Assembly (NCBI RefSeq): GCF_902859855.1
Contig: NZ_CADIKH010000020.1
Span: 62,001-126,000, forward strand
Length of the DNA stretch: 64,000 nucleotides
Direction: 5' to 3'
From: Paraburkholderia humisilvae
GTDB lineage: Bacteria; Pseudomonadota; Gammaproteobacteria; Burkholderiales; Burkholderiaceae
Shown: piece after piece, positions 26,434 to 34,780 of the stretch
Layout of the letters: the number at the start of each line of letters is the position of its first letter
Numbering within the stretch: the first letter of the stretch is position 1
Program-made: the position numbers and the translations under genes
The notes under the pieces: generated by a model
What the model saw: only the letters and a program-made list of their open reading frames with translations
Told to the model about the DNA's origin: nothing
Databases searched by the model: none

Positions 26434-28395
26434 TCACCACTCGCAGACGATCTTCTTCGCGCGCAGCACGCAGGCCGGGCTCATGCTCAGTTCGTCGACG
26501 CCCAGCCCGATCAGCCGCCCAATCATGTCCGGCTGCGCGGCCGCCTCGCCACAGACCGCGACCTCGATGCCGGCCCGGTGCGCCGCCTCGCAGACCATTC
26601 CGATCGCGCGCAGCACCGCCGGGTGATTGCTTCGATAGAGCGACGCGAGATGAGGGTTCGCGCGATCCGCGGCCATCACGTACTGAGTGAGGTCATTCGT
26701 GCCGATCGAGAAGAAGTCGACTTCCGGCGCGAGCAGGTCGGCGGTCAACGCGGCCGCCGGTGTCTCGATCATGATGCCGAGCTTCGGCTCGCCGAACGCG
26801 ATGCCTTCGGTGGTTAATTCCTGCGCGCATTCGGCGATAAGCGCCTTCACGCAGCGAATTTCACTGACGTCGGCGATCATCGGCAGCATCGCATGCACGT
26901 TGCCGAGCGTCGCCGCGCGTAACAGCGCGCGCAGTTGCGGCTTGAACACGTCAGGACGGTCGATGCACATGCGCACGCCGCGCCAGCCGAGAAACGGGTT
27001 GTCTTCGTGCGGAAACGCAATGCCGGGCACCGGCTTGTCACCCCCCACGTCCAGCGTGCGGATCACCACCGGATGCGGTGCGAAGGCCTGCGCGACGCGG
27101 TGATAGATGTCGTACTGCTCCTGCTCGCCGGGTAGCGCGCGGCGATTCATGAACAGCAGCTCGGTGCGAAACAGCCCCACGCCCATCGCGCCCACGGCGC
27201 GCGCCGCGTCGATCTCGGCCGGCGCACCGAGATTTGCCGCGATCCGGATGCGCCGGCCCGCGCGTGTAACCGGCTCGACATCGCGATAGACGTCGAGCGC
27301 CGTGCGATGCGCGCGCGCTTCGCCGATCCGCGCCGTGAACTGCTCCTGAAACGCGGACGTGGGCTCGAACCACACATGACCGAGCGTGCCGTCAACCGCG
27401 ACCTGTTGCACGCCGCGCAGACGGGCGTCGGGGACCGGCAGGCCGAACACCGCCGGAATGCCGTGCGAACGCGCGATGATCGCCAGATGCGAAGTCGCGC
27501 TGCCGCGTGTGCAGACGAGCGCGGCGATATTCGCCACGTTCGCCCGCGCAAGGTCGGGTGCGGTCAGGTCCGACGCGAGCACGACGCACGGCTTCGTCAG
27601 GCCGGCGAGGCTCGCATCCTGCTGGCCGGTCAGGCGCAGCACGACCTGGCGCGTGATGCCATGGATGTCGTCGGCGCGGCTGCGCAGATACTCGTCGTCG
27701 ATCGTCTCGAACGACGCAGCAAGCGATGCACCGACTTCGAGCGTCGCGGCCGCCGCATCGCGGCCCGCCGCGATGCGCGTTCTGATCTCGCCCGCGAACT
27801 CGTCGCTGCGTGCGACGCTCATCAGCGCCTCGGCGATCTCGTCGTGATCGCCGATCGTGTCGAACGGTGGGTCGAGCGCGGCCAGTGCGTCGTCGAATGC
27901 GCGGTTAAAGCGCGCCTGCTCCGCATCGATTTCGTGCGGCTCGATCGATTGACGCTTCGCCTGCAACGGCTCGGGCAGATACACATACGCGTCGCCGCAC
28001 GCAAGACCTTCGCTTGCCGGCACGCCAATCAGCGGCGGCGGGCCGTCCGGGCCGTCCACCGCTGCGAGCGGCACAGGCGGCGCCGCCTCGTCTGCTGCGC
28101 ACACCGCCGCTTGCGCGAGCGTCGCAGACTGCGCGCCCGCCTCCGGCGAAGACAGGAACCGCGCCATCCGCTCGACCGCATCGCTTTCGTCGGCGCCATC
28201 CGCGCGCAGCACGATCTGATCGTGCTCGCGAATGCCGAGCAGCATCAACTTCACGGCGCTCTTCGCGTCGGCGCTGGTCGAACCGTGCAGCACCTGCAGC
28301 GAGCACGAGAACTCCTTGGCGAGCTTGGCGAACTGCGTCGCGGGCCGCGCATGCAGCCCTTCGCTCACCTTCACCACCACCGCTGTTTCGAGCAT
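26434..28395 (-). CDS. HPr-EI fusion phosphotransferase (PTS energy-coupling protein)
   Basis: The 653-residue protein joins both general PTS components. Residues 1-85 are an HPr domain with His15 in GLHARPA and Ser46 in DAKSAV. The rest is enzyme I, with phosphoacceptor His303 in GSATSHLAI and the PEP-binding signature SIGTNDLTQYVMAADR near residue 570. It takes phosphate from PEP and should pass it to the glucitol-type IIA encoded just upstream. The start at 28395 is chosen because it puts the active His at canonical position 15; an ATG 8 codons earlier is possible. Last gene of the sugar-alcohol PTS operon. Confidence 0.9.
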   Translation of the reverse strand: MLETAVVVKVSEGLHARPATQFAKLAKEFSCSLQVLHGSTSADAKSAVKLMLLGIREHDQIVLRADGADESDAVERMARFLSSPEAGAQSATLAQAAVCAADEAAPPVPLAAVDGPDGPPPLIGVPASEGLACGDAYVYLPEPLQAKRQSIEPHEIDAEQARFNRAFDDALAALDPPFDTIGDHDEIAEALMSVARSDEFAGEIRTRIAAGRDAAAATLEVGASLAASFETIDDEYLRSRADDIHGITRQVVLRLTGQQDASLAGLTKPCVVLASDLTAPDLARANVANIAALVCTRGSATSHLAIIARSHGIPAVFGLPVPDARLRGVQQVAVDGTLGHVWFEPTSAFQEQFTARIGEARAHRTALDVYRDVEPVTRAGRRIRIAANLGAPAEIDAARAVGAMGVGLFRTELLFMNRRALPGEQEQYDIYHRVAQAFAPHPVVIRTLDVGGDKPVPGIAFPHEDNPFLGWRGVRMCIDRPDVFKPQLRALLRAATLGNVHAMLPMIADVSEIRCVKALIAECAQELTTEGIAFGEPKLGIMIETPAAALTADLLAPEVDFFSIGTNDLTQYVMAADRANPHLASLYRSNHPAVLRAIGMVCEAAHRAGIEVAVCGEAAAQPDMIGRLIGLGVDELSMSPACVLRAKKIVCEW

Positions 28396-28468
28396 CGACC
28401 TCACCTTCCCGTCTGACATCGTGACCTCACGGCACGGACGATTAACGCAGCGCGTTGCACGCCTCGGT

Positions 28469-28846
28469 TCAGCGGTCCGCGATCTCGATCACCGTGCCGC
28501 TGCGCATGCATGCGAGCAGCTGGCTCGCGTCGACCGGCTGCGCGCAGATCTCGCCGGGCCGCTGCGCTTCGTTTGCGCCGTTGAAATTGATCACGACGTG
28601 ACCCAGTTCGCTGACCTTGTTCCACGCGGTCGGCCCGACCGCCGTCACGAATGCGCTGATCTCGCCGATACGCAATCGCGAGCCCGCTTGCGGCGCCTGC
28701 TGCTGCGCCTGCTCGACCCGATGCAGCACCGACACTTCCGCCAGCTCCGGCGGCGCGCCGTCGGCGTACAGAATCAGTACGCCGCCTTCGAGCAGTTCCG
28801 CCACTTCGGGCCCGACCTCGGAGATCACCGTTTTGTAGTAGTGCAT
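28469..28846 (-). CDS. srlB: PTS glucitol/sorbitol-type IIA component
   Basis: The 125-residue protein matches glucitol-type IIA along its length, with the probable phosphoacceptor His42 in SVLHRVE and the family segments FVTAVGPTAWNK and LGHVVINFNG. It transfers phosphate from HPr to the IIB domain. It lies 19 bases after the IIB gene and 73 bases before the HPr-EI gene. The true polyol need not be sorbitol. Confidence 0.9.
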   Translation of the reverse strand: MHYYKTVISEVGPEVAELLEGGVLILYADGAPPELAEVSVLHRVEQAQQQAPQAGSRLRIGEISAFVTAVGPTAWNKVSELGHVVINFNGANEAQRPGEICAQPVDASQLLACMRSGTVIEIADR

Positions 28847-28865
28847 ATGCCGTTTCCAGAGAAAA

Positions 28866-29924
28866 TCACAGCGCGAAGCTCGCGGCCCACGCGATCAGCA
28901 CCGATACCGGTCCCATGATCTGGCGGCTGATCAGCACCGCCGGCACGCCGACACGGATCGTGTCCGGCTTCGCTTCGCCCAGCGCCATCCCGACCGGCAC
29001 GAAATCGCAACCGACCTGCGTGTCGTACGCGAAGAGCGCCGGCAAGGCCATTTGCGGCGGAATCGTGCCATTACCGATCGCGGGGCCGATAATCGCCGCG
29101 CCGATCACCTGCGCAATCACCGCGCCCGGGCCCAGCACCGGCGACAGGAACGGCAAACCGCAAATCGCCGACAGCACCACCAGGCCGATGATGTTCCCGG
29201 CGAGCGGCTCGAGCAGATGCGCGAGACCCGTGCCGATACCGGTCGCGTTGATGACGCCGATCAGCATCGTCACGAACGCCATGAACGGCAGCACGTTGCG
29301 AATCACCGTATCGACCGCTTTGCGCCCGCTGTTGAACAGCACGTTGACGACGCCGCCCATCGCGCGGCCGATCGATGTGATCAGCCCCACGATGCCGCGG
29401 CTTTCGCGGCCAGCGGGTTCGCCGGACTCACCCGGTGCGCCGGTCGTGGTGATCACCGCTGCGCCCGCGCCGCCGGCCCCCGGCATCACGAGCGCGTCGC
29501 CCGGGCTCGCGGGTCGACCCGCCGGTATGAATTCGCCGGCGTCGTCTTCGACCACCGACAGGTTTGCCGGCAGCACGCCGGATACGTACACGTCTTCGGT
29601 GATGAACTGCGCGAGCGGCCCGGACTGGCCGACCGGCGTCAGATTGATGGTGGGAATCTTCTTGCGCGGATAGACGCCGCAACGCGCAGTACCACCGCAA
29701 TCGATCACCACCGCGGCCATTTCCGATTCGAGCGGCGGGTTGCGAAAACCGTCGACGACCATCGCGCCGGTCAATTCGGCCAGTCGCGTCGCGAGTTCCG
29801 GAATCTTGCCGCCAGTCACGGCGACGATCTTGTTGCGCTCCGGCGTCGGTTGAATATAAAGCGGACCGCCCCAGCCATTCGGCCCACGCACGACCTTGAC
29901 GGTCCGATAAGCTCTTGTATCCAT
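28866..29924 (-). CDS. srlE: PTS glucitol/sorbitol-type IIBC component
   Basis: The 352-residue protein starts with a IIB domain whose phosphocysteine is Cys82 in GTARCGVYPRKKIPT. A Pro/Gly/Ala-rich linker (about 160-195) leads to a membrane domain with several helices, including FNSGRKAVDTVIRNVLPFM and FLSPVLGPGAVIAQVIG. It phosphorylates the incoming polyol together with the IIC subunit encoded 40 bases upstream. The Ala/Gly linker is longer than I expect for the family. Confidence 0.9.
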   Translation of the reverse strand: MDTRAYRTVKVVRGPNGWGGPLYIQPTPERNKIVAVTGGKIPELATRLAELTGAMVVDGFRNPPLESEMAAVVIDCGGTARCGVYPRKKIPTINLTPVGQSGPLAQFITEDVYVSGVLPANLSVVEDDAGEFIPAGRPASPGDALVMPGAGGAGAAVITTTGAPGESGEPAGRESRGIVGLITSIGRAMGGVVNVLFNSGRKAVDTVIRNVLPFMAFVTMLIGVINATGIGTGLAHLLEPLAGNIIGLVVLSAICGLPFLSPVLGPGAVIAQVIGAAIIGPAIGNGTIPPQMALPALFAYDTQVGCDFVPVGMALGEAKPDTIRVGVPAVLISRQIMGPVSVLIAWAASFAL

Positions 29925-29964
29925 CGCTTGTCTCCCCTTCTGTCTGTCGATCGGCGGCGACCGG

Positions 29965-30519
29965 TCACAGTTTGATGTTTTCGCGACGCGCGATCACCCG
30001 CGTGATCGCTTCGGTGAGCATGCCCTTCAGCAGATTCACGAAGAGGCCGACGATCAGGTAGAACAATGCGAGCTTCGGAATCGAAAACGGCAGGGGCTGC
30101 GTTTCCGCGAGCTTCGTCAGCCCCGCGGCGACGCCGAGCCAGACAAACAGTTCGCCAGGATTGGCATGGGGGAAGAGCCCGGTGATCGGATGGCATAACG
30201 AAACGGCCGAATCGTAGAACGCGGGCTTGTGCCGTTCTTCGAGAAACACGCCGAACGTATACGCCATCGGGTTGGTCAGGAAGAACATCGCGAGCAGCGG
30301 CAGCAGCGTATAGCGGGTGATCACGTTCTTCGAAAAGAAGCGCGCGAGCCCTTGCACACGATGCTCGCCGATCAGCGCGATCAACGTGTAGACCGCGGTA
30401 AGCAGCACGATCAGCGTCGGCAGGATACCGGTGACGAAACCGATGAATACCTTGCCGCCCGCATTGAACACGCCGATAAACGCTTCGGCGAAATGCGTAA
30501 GCCAGTCGAGAATGAACAC
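29965..30519 (-). CDS. srlA: PTS glucitol/sorbitol-type IIC component
   Basis: The 184-residue integral membrane protein forms the sugar channel with the IIBC protein. Typical segments are FIGVFNAGGKVFIGFVTGILP, the pair PLLAMFFLTNPMAYTFGVFLEE and SLCHPITGLFPHANPGELF. The start is GTG at 30519 with GGGAGA 6 nt upstream. It is preceded by a 156-base gap after gutM, where I see no gene. Confidence 0.9.
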   Translation of the reverse strand: MFILDWLTHFAEAFIGVFNAGGKVFIGFVTGILPTLIVLLTAVYTLIALIGEHRVQGLARFFSKNVITRYTLLPLLAMFFLTNPMAYTFGVFLEERHKPAFYDSAVSLCHPITGLFPHANPGELFVWLGVAAGLTKLAETQPLPFSIPKLALFYLIVGLFVNLLKGMLTEAITRVIARRENIKL

Positions 30520-30675
30520 GGCGACTCTCCCAAGAGGTCCAACATATGCGCAGGAAGCTCCGTCGAAACGGCTAAGCGGCTAAACGGCTGCGGACGGAAC
30601 CGGATGGTAAGGCTGACGACTATCGAACCAGTGAATCATCGAACTGCCGGGTGATCAGGGACACACGTCATCGGG

Positions 30676-31137
30676 TCACGCGGGCAGACCGGTCAGCGAT
30701 GCGGCGCCCGCGGCACTGCCCACTTCGGCAGCTTCACCATCGCCGGCTTGCTGCTGTGCGGTGCGGTGCGCGCGTTCGAGCGCATCCGCGGCGGCGATCA
30801 TGATGCTGCGGCGCAAGCCCGCGCCGGTGAGCCGGATGTTGAATTCATCGATCGAGAGGCCGGAAAATCCGTCATGCTGACGAAATCGGCTAAAGACGGT
30901 CAGGCCGGACATGCTGAGAAATTCGCGCACATGAAGTGCATCGTCGAGCACGACGATCGCGATCGCACCGCGCCCGAAGCGGACTTTGCATGCGCCGACA
31001 CCGAGAAAACCGCTGTGCCAGCGGCGTGCGGTTTGCCGTAATGCGTCGCCGTAGCGGCGCATCTGAAACCAGGACGCCACCACCTGCATCGCCCAGAACA
31101 CGGCTAAGGCGAGCAACGCTCCACGCACATAGTCCAT
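30676..31137 (-). CDS. gutM: GutM-like glucitol operon activator protein
   Basis: The 153-residue protein has an N-terminal membrane helix (GALLALAVFWAMQVVASWF) and the GutM core RRWHSGFLGVGACKVRFGRGAI. GutM is a known accessory activator in glucitol PTS operons and is always found beside them. The start is set at the ATG at 31137 with GGAG 6 nt upstream; an upstream TTG is in frame but lies before that site. The last 30 residues are Ala/Gly-rich and probably disordered. It is the first gene of the PTS half of the locus. Confidence 0.82.
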   Translation of the reverse strand: MDYVRGALLALAVFWAMQVVASWFQMRRYGDALRQTARRWHSGFLGVGACKVRFGRGAIAIVVLDDALHVREFLSMSGLTVFSRFRQHDGFSGLSIDEFNIRLTGAGLRRSIMIAAADALERAHRTAQQQAGDGEAAEVGSAAGAASLTGLPA

Positions 31138-31228
31138 CGTCGTCTCCGTCAACCGGCCCTAGGCCGGAAGGCCCCCTGCGTTCGCGCACAGCGCAGACGC
31201 GCATGAACATCATGCTCCCCAGATAATA

Positions 31229-31238
31229 CAATTGTTCA
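31229..31238 (-). promoter_or_regulatory. Candidate SorC-regulator site upstream of gutM
   Basis: TGAACAATTG on the minus strand is followed directly by TATTAT, a possible -10 box, 90 bases upstream of gutM. The same core, TGAACA then (A/G) and TTG or CTG, occurs at 36227-36237 and 37521-37530, upstream of the two other units of this locus. Regulation by the SorC-family protein is inferred. Confidence 0.4.
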
Positions 31239-31354
31239 ATTCGGACTGAATTGGGGAAAACGCCAGTCGGTCTGTCAGACATTTCCGGCTGGTTGCATTG
31301 TCACCCTAATCGCGTGCTGCGTGCACCCCTTGGTTTCCCCGGTCCTCGTTGCGG

Positions 31355-32707
31355 TCAGCCGGCACTCGCGATGTTCTGCGCGACGATCACCGCCACCTCG
31401 TCGCGCGCCTCGAGTTGCGGCAGATGTCCGACTCGCGCGAAACGATGCACCGCGACGCGACCCGGCAAACCCTCCGCGTGCCGTGCGGGCAGGATGCGAT
31501 CCTGCAGGCCCCATATCACACGCACCGGAACGGTCAGTGCGGCAAGCACGCCGCGCAGATCGAGACTTTGCGCGCCGTCCGGAAAGAAGGTATCGGCGAG
31601 CGCGGCAAGTCGCGCGCGGACTTCGGCATCCGCAAGCTGCTGCTCGGCGGTCGCGACAAACACGTCGTCCAGTTGTGACGGGTCAGCGAACAGCTCTTTC
31701 AACCATGCGGCAAAACTTGCGCGCCGCGACGCCTGGGTGATGCCGCGCATGAACGCTGCGTTGCTGTCCGGGCCAAGACCCGCGGGCGCTATCAAGGTGA
31801 GCGAACGGATCTTCGTTTGCGCGAGCGGGCCTTGAGCCGCGGCGGCAAGCGCGATCGCGCCGCCGAACGAATGACCGGCCAGGTGGCAGCACGTGACCCC
31901 TTGCGCGGCAAGCGTTGCGTCGACGGCCTCGACAATCGCGTCGATCGAGCCGGCACGTTGCGCGGAGGACTTGCCGTGCGCGGGCAGATCGAGCGCGAGC
32001 ACGCCGCGCGTGGATGGCGCGGCGCGACCCAGCGCGTGACAGAACGGCCGCCAGCTATTGAGCTCGGCCGCGAACCCATGCAGCAGCACGAGCGGATCGC
32101 CGGTGCCTTCGCGCAGCCAGACGTAGTGCAAAGGCGCAGCGGCAGTCGGGACGGCCACGTTCGGGCGCACTGCGGATATCGATGCGAATGCGGATGCAGG
32201 CTCGCGCAACACATCGGTCGCGACGATGCGTCCGTGCGGTCCCGTGCCCGCGACTCCCTCGAGGCGCACGCTGCGTTCCCGCGCAAGGCGCCGTGCCGCA
32301 GGCGTCGCGCGCAGGCGGCCGCCGGTCCCGAACGGCGCGCTCGCCGGCGCGAACTCCACCGAAGCGGGTGTCGGCCGCGTCACGTCTTCGCCCGCGACCG
32401 CAGCCTGCGTTTCCCCTCCGGCCGCCGGCCCGGTCTCATTCACCACCGCCAGATCGGCGACCGCCTCCCCGTCCGCATAAATCCACGCGACCGGCGTGCC
32501 GACCGGCATCGACTCGCCGATCGCCGTGCGAAGATGGCGGATCACGCCGCTCGCCGGCGCATCGACCTCCATCGTCGCCTTGCTGGTCTCGATCTCGAAG
32601 ATCACGGCGCCCGCGCGCACGGTATCGCCTTCGTGCACATGCCAGGCCGCAATCATGCCTTCGGTCATATCCATATCGACGCGCGGCAGGATCACCTCGG
32701 TCGGCAT
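31355..32707 (-). CDS. Lipoyl-domain / alpha-beta hydrolase E2 component (AcoC type)
   Basis: The 450-residue protein has a lipoyl domain with Lys43 in ETSKATMEV, a small E1/E3-binding motif at about 132-160 (RATPAARRLA, GTGPHGRI), and then an alpha/beta hydrolase domain instead of the usual acyltransferase. The nucleophile Ser280 is in GHSFGG, with partners in GLQDRIL and VGHLPQL. This architecture is that of AcoC from acetoin dehydrogenase, not of pyruvate dehydrogenase E2. It should move an acyl group from the E1 to coenzyme A. It starts one base after the E1beta stop. No E3 gene is present, so the cell's general lipoamide dehydrogenase would be needed. Confidence 0.88.
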   Translation of the reverse strand: MPTEVILPRVDMDMTEGMIAAWHVHEGDTVRAGAVIFEIETSKATMEVDAPASGVIRHLRTAIGESMPVGTPVAWIYADGEAVADLAVVNETGPAAGGETQAAVAGEDVTRPTPASVEFAPASAPFGTGGRLRATPAARRLARERSVRLEGVAGTGPHGRIVATDVLREPASAFASISAVRPNVAVPTAAAPLHYVWLREGTGDPLVLLHGFAAELNSWRPFCHALGRAAPSTRGVLALDLPAHGKSSAQRAGSIDAIVEAVDATLAAQGVTCCHLAGHSFGGAIALAAAAQGPLAQTKIRSLTLIAPAGLGPDSNAAFMRGITQASRRASFAAWLKELFADPSQLDDVFVATAEQQLADAEVRARLAALADTFFPDGAQSLDLRGVLAALTVPVRVIWGLQDRILPARHAEGLPGRVAVHRFARVGHLPQLEARDEVAVIVAQNIASAG

Positions 32708-32708
32708 C

Positions 32709-33707
32709 TCAATGTCTCCCGCCGACGCTGCGGCGCGCGGCCGCGACAATATCGTCGACCTGCGGCACCGCGGCCTTTTCGAGCTCCGGGTTATAGGGCA
32801 GCGGACAATCGGCGCCGCCCAGGCGTATCACCGGCGCGTCGAGATAATCGAACGCATCGCTCTCGCAGACGATCGATGCGATCTCCGCGCCGATGCCGAG
32901 TTGCTGCACACCCTCATACACGCAGATCAGCCGTGATGTCTTCTTCACGCTGTCGATAATCGCGTCGCGATCGATCGGCCGCACGCTGCGCAGGTCGATC
33001 ACTTCGGCGTCGATGCCTTCTTCTTCGAGCAACGCGGCCGCTTCGAGCGAACGGATCGCCATGATCGACGTCGCGACAAGCGTCACGTCGCGCCCCGCTC
33101 GCCGCAATGCCGCCTTGCCGATCGGCTCGGTGTAATAGCCCTCGGGCACCGGCCCTTTGCTCTTGTAAAGCAGCTTATGCTCGAAGATCATCACCGGGTC
33201 CGGGTCGTCGAGCGCGGCAAGCAGCAGCCCTTTCGCGTCGTGCGGCGTGCTCGGCTGGATCACCTTGAGCCCCGGCACATGCGCGAACCACGCTTCGAGG
33301 CTCTGGCTGTGCTGCGCGGCCGCGCCGGTCCCGGAGCCCGCCGGAAAACGCATCACGAGCGGCACCGATACCTCGCCGCCCAGCATGAAGCGCAGCTTCG
33401 CGGCCTGGTTGACGATCTGCTCCATCGCGAGCGTCGCGAAATCGGAGAACTGGAACTCGTAAATCGGCCGTGAGCCGGTTAGCGCCGCGCCGACTGCGAT
33501 GCCCGCGCCGCCCAGCTCGGAGATCGGCGTGTCCATCACGCGCTCCGCGCCGAAGCGTTGATAGAGATCGCCGGTCACCTGAAACGCGCCACCGTACACG
33601 CCGATGTCTTCGCCCATCACGAACACGCGCTCATCGCGCGCGAGCGCAATCGCAATGCCTTCCTGGATCGCCTGCGCATAGGTCAGCTCACGCACGATCG
33701 CGTTCAT
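32709..33707 (-). CDS. Thiamine-diphosphate-dependent dehydrogenase E1 beta subunit (AcoB-like)
   Basis: The 332-residue protein matches the beta subunits of 2-oxo acid or acetoin dehydrogenases. Visible are the catalytic Glu region FVMGEDIGVYGGAFQVT, DTPISELGGAGIAVGAA, the FSDFATLAMEQIVNQAAK segment and the C-terminal RLGGADCPLPYNPELE. It forms the active site together with the alpha subunit and activates thiamine diphosphate. The start at 33707 lies inside the alpha gene (20-nt overlap), after GGAG. Together with the AcoC-type E2, its likely substrate is an alpha-hydroxyketone rather than pyruvate. Confidence 0.88.
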   Translation of the reverse strand: MNAIVRELTYAQAIQEGIAIALARDERVFVMGEDIGVYGGAFQVTGDLYQRFGAERVMDTPISELGGAGIAVGAALTGSRPIYEFQFSDFATLAMEQIVNQAAKLRFMLGGEVSVPLVMRFPAGSGTGAAAQHSQSLEAWFAHVPGLKVIQPSTPHDAKGLLLAALDDPDPVMIFEHKLLYKSKGPVPEGYYTEPIGKAALRRAGRDVTLVATSIMAIRSLEAAALLEEEGIDAEVIDLRSVRPIDRDAIIDSVKKTSRLICVYEGVQQLGIGAEIASIVCESDAFDYLDAPVIRLGGADCPLPYNPELEKAAVPQVDDIVAAARRSVGGRH

Positions 33708-34752
33708 CGCAGGCTCCAGCGGGGGTTGGCCATTGAGATCCGGTCTGCGTGTAGACATAGCGCGTCAGGTCCGCGCGCGACGGCGCGGCGCTGCTTTGCG
33801 CAAACGCGAGACCTGCTTCGATCTGCGCGTCGACGCTCGCGCGAATCGCCTGCGCTTGTGCCGCATCGAGCAGGCCATAACGCATCAGGTCCTGTTCGAA
33901 GCGCACGATCGGATCGCGCGCGCTCCACGCATCGATTTCTTCGCGTGTCCGATAGCGGTTGCGATCGCTTTTCGAGTGCCCGCGCAGCCGGTACGTTTCG
34001 CACTCGACGAGGCTGGGCCCCGAACCGCCGCGCGCCCGCGCGACCGCCTGCTCGCTCGCCTCGAGCACGTCGGCAAAACAGTTGCCGTCGACCGTGACGC
34101 CGGGCATGTCGTAGGCGGCCGCACGTTGTGCGATGTGCGGCACTGCGGTCGAGCGTTCGACCGACATCGACATCCCATACCGGTTGTTCTCGCAGACGAA
34201 GATCACCGGCAGTTTCCAGATCGATGCGAAGTTCAGCGACTCGTGGAACGCGCCCTCGTTGTTCGCGCCATCGCCGAAAAAGCACATTACGACCGCGTCC
34301 CGACGCTGCTTGCGGATCGACAGCGCCGCGCCGACCGCGATCGGCAAGCCGCCGCCGACGATGCCGTTCGCGCCGAGATTACCGCGCTGCACGTCGGCGA
34401 TATGCATCGAACCGCCGCGGCCGCGGCAATAGCCGGTCTCCTTGCCGAAGAACTCCGCGAACATCCGCTTCGGGTCGGCGCCCTTGCCGATGCAATGGCC
34501 GTGACCGCGGTGCGTCGAGGTGATGTAGTCGGCGTCGGTCAGCGGCAGCGTCGCGGCGATCGCGCTCGCTTCCTGACCGATCGACAGATGCATCGTGCCG
34601 TGAATCAGGCCGCGCATATACGCCTGCTCGGCGCTTTCCTCGAAGCGGCGCACCAGGATCATCTTGCGCAACGCATCGCGCAATAACGCGGGATCGTGAC
34701 GGCGATAGACGGCGGGCGCCGAGCCGGGTTCCGCAAGGGCAAGCGGTTGCAT
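33688..34752 (-). CDS. Thiamine-diphosphate-dependent dehydrogenase E1 alpha subunit (AcoA-like)
   Basis: The 354-residue protein has the thiamine-diphosphate motif GDGANNEGAFHESLNFA followed by ENNRYGMSMS, and the phosphorylation-loop-like segment RLRGHSKSDRNRYR. The HRGHGHCIGKGADP and GGSMHIAD segments bind cofactor and substrate. GGAG sits upstream of the ATG at 34752. It lies 28 bases after the DRL-like oxidoreductase gene, so reductoisomerase-like and dehydrogenase steps are encoded in one operon. The enzyme could act on acetoin, but the neighbours suggest a phosphorylated analogue. Confidence 0.9.
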   Translation of the reverse strand: MQPLALAEPGSAPAVYRRHDPALLRDALRKMILVRRFEESAEQAYMRGLIHGTMHLSIGQEASAIAATLPLTDADYITSTHRGHGHCIGKGADPKRMFAEFFGKETGYCRGRGGSMHIADVQRGNLGANGIVGGGLPIAVGAALSIRKQRRDAVVMCFFGDGANNEGAFHESLNFASIWKLPVIFVCENNRYGMSMSVERSTAVPHIAQRAAAYDMPGVTVDGNCFADVLEASEQAVARARGGSGPSLVECETYRLRGHSKSDRNRYRTREEIDAWSARDPIVRFEQDLMRYGLLDAAQAQAIRASVDAQIEAGLAFAQSSAAPSRADLTRYVYTQTGSQWPTPAGACDERDRA

Positions 34753-34780
34753 CGAGGTCTCCTTCGCGGGCTGTGCGGGT

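Noticed and set aside
26434..28395. Possible nitrogen-PTS protein (PtsP)
   Set aside because: There is no N-terminal GAF domain; instead an HPr domain is fused and the neighbours are glucitol-type PTS genes.
31355..34752. Ordinary pyruvate dehydrogenase or acetoin dehydrogenase operon
   Set aside because: Pyruvate dehydrogenase is unlikely because the E2 lacks the acyltransferase domain. A plain acetoin operon is less likely because the acetoin regulator AcoR and other acetoin genes are absent and the operon begins with a DRL-like gene; it is not fully excluded.
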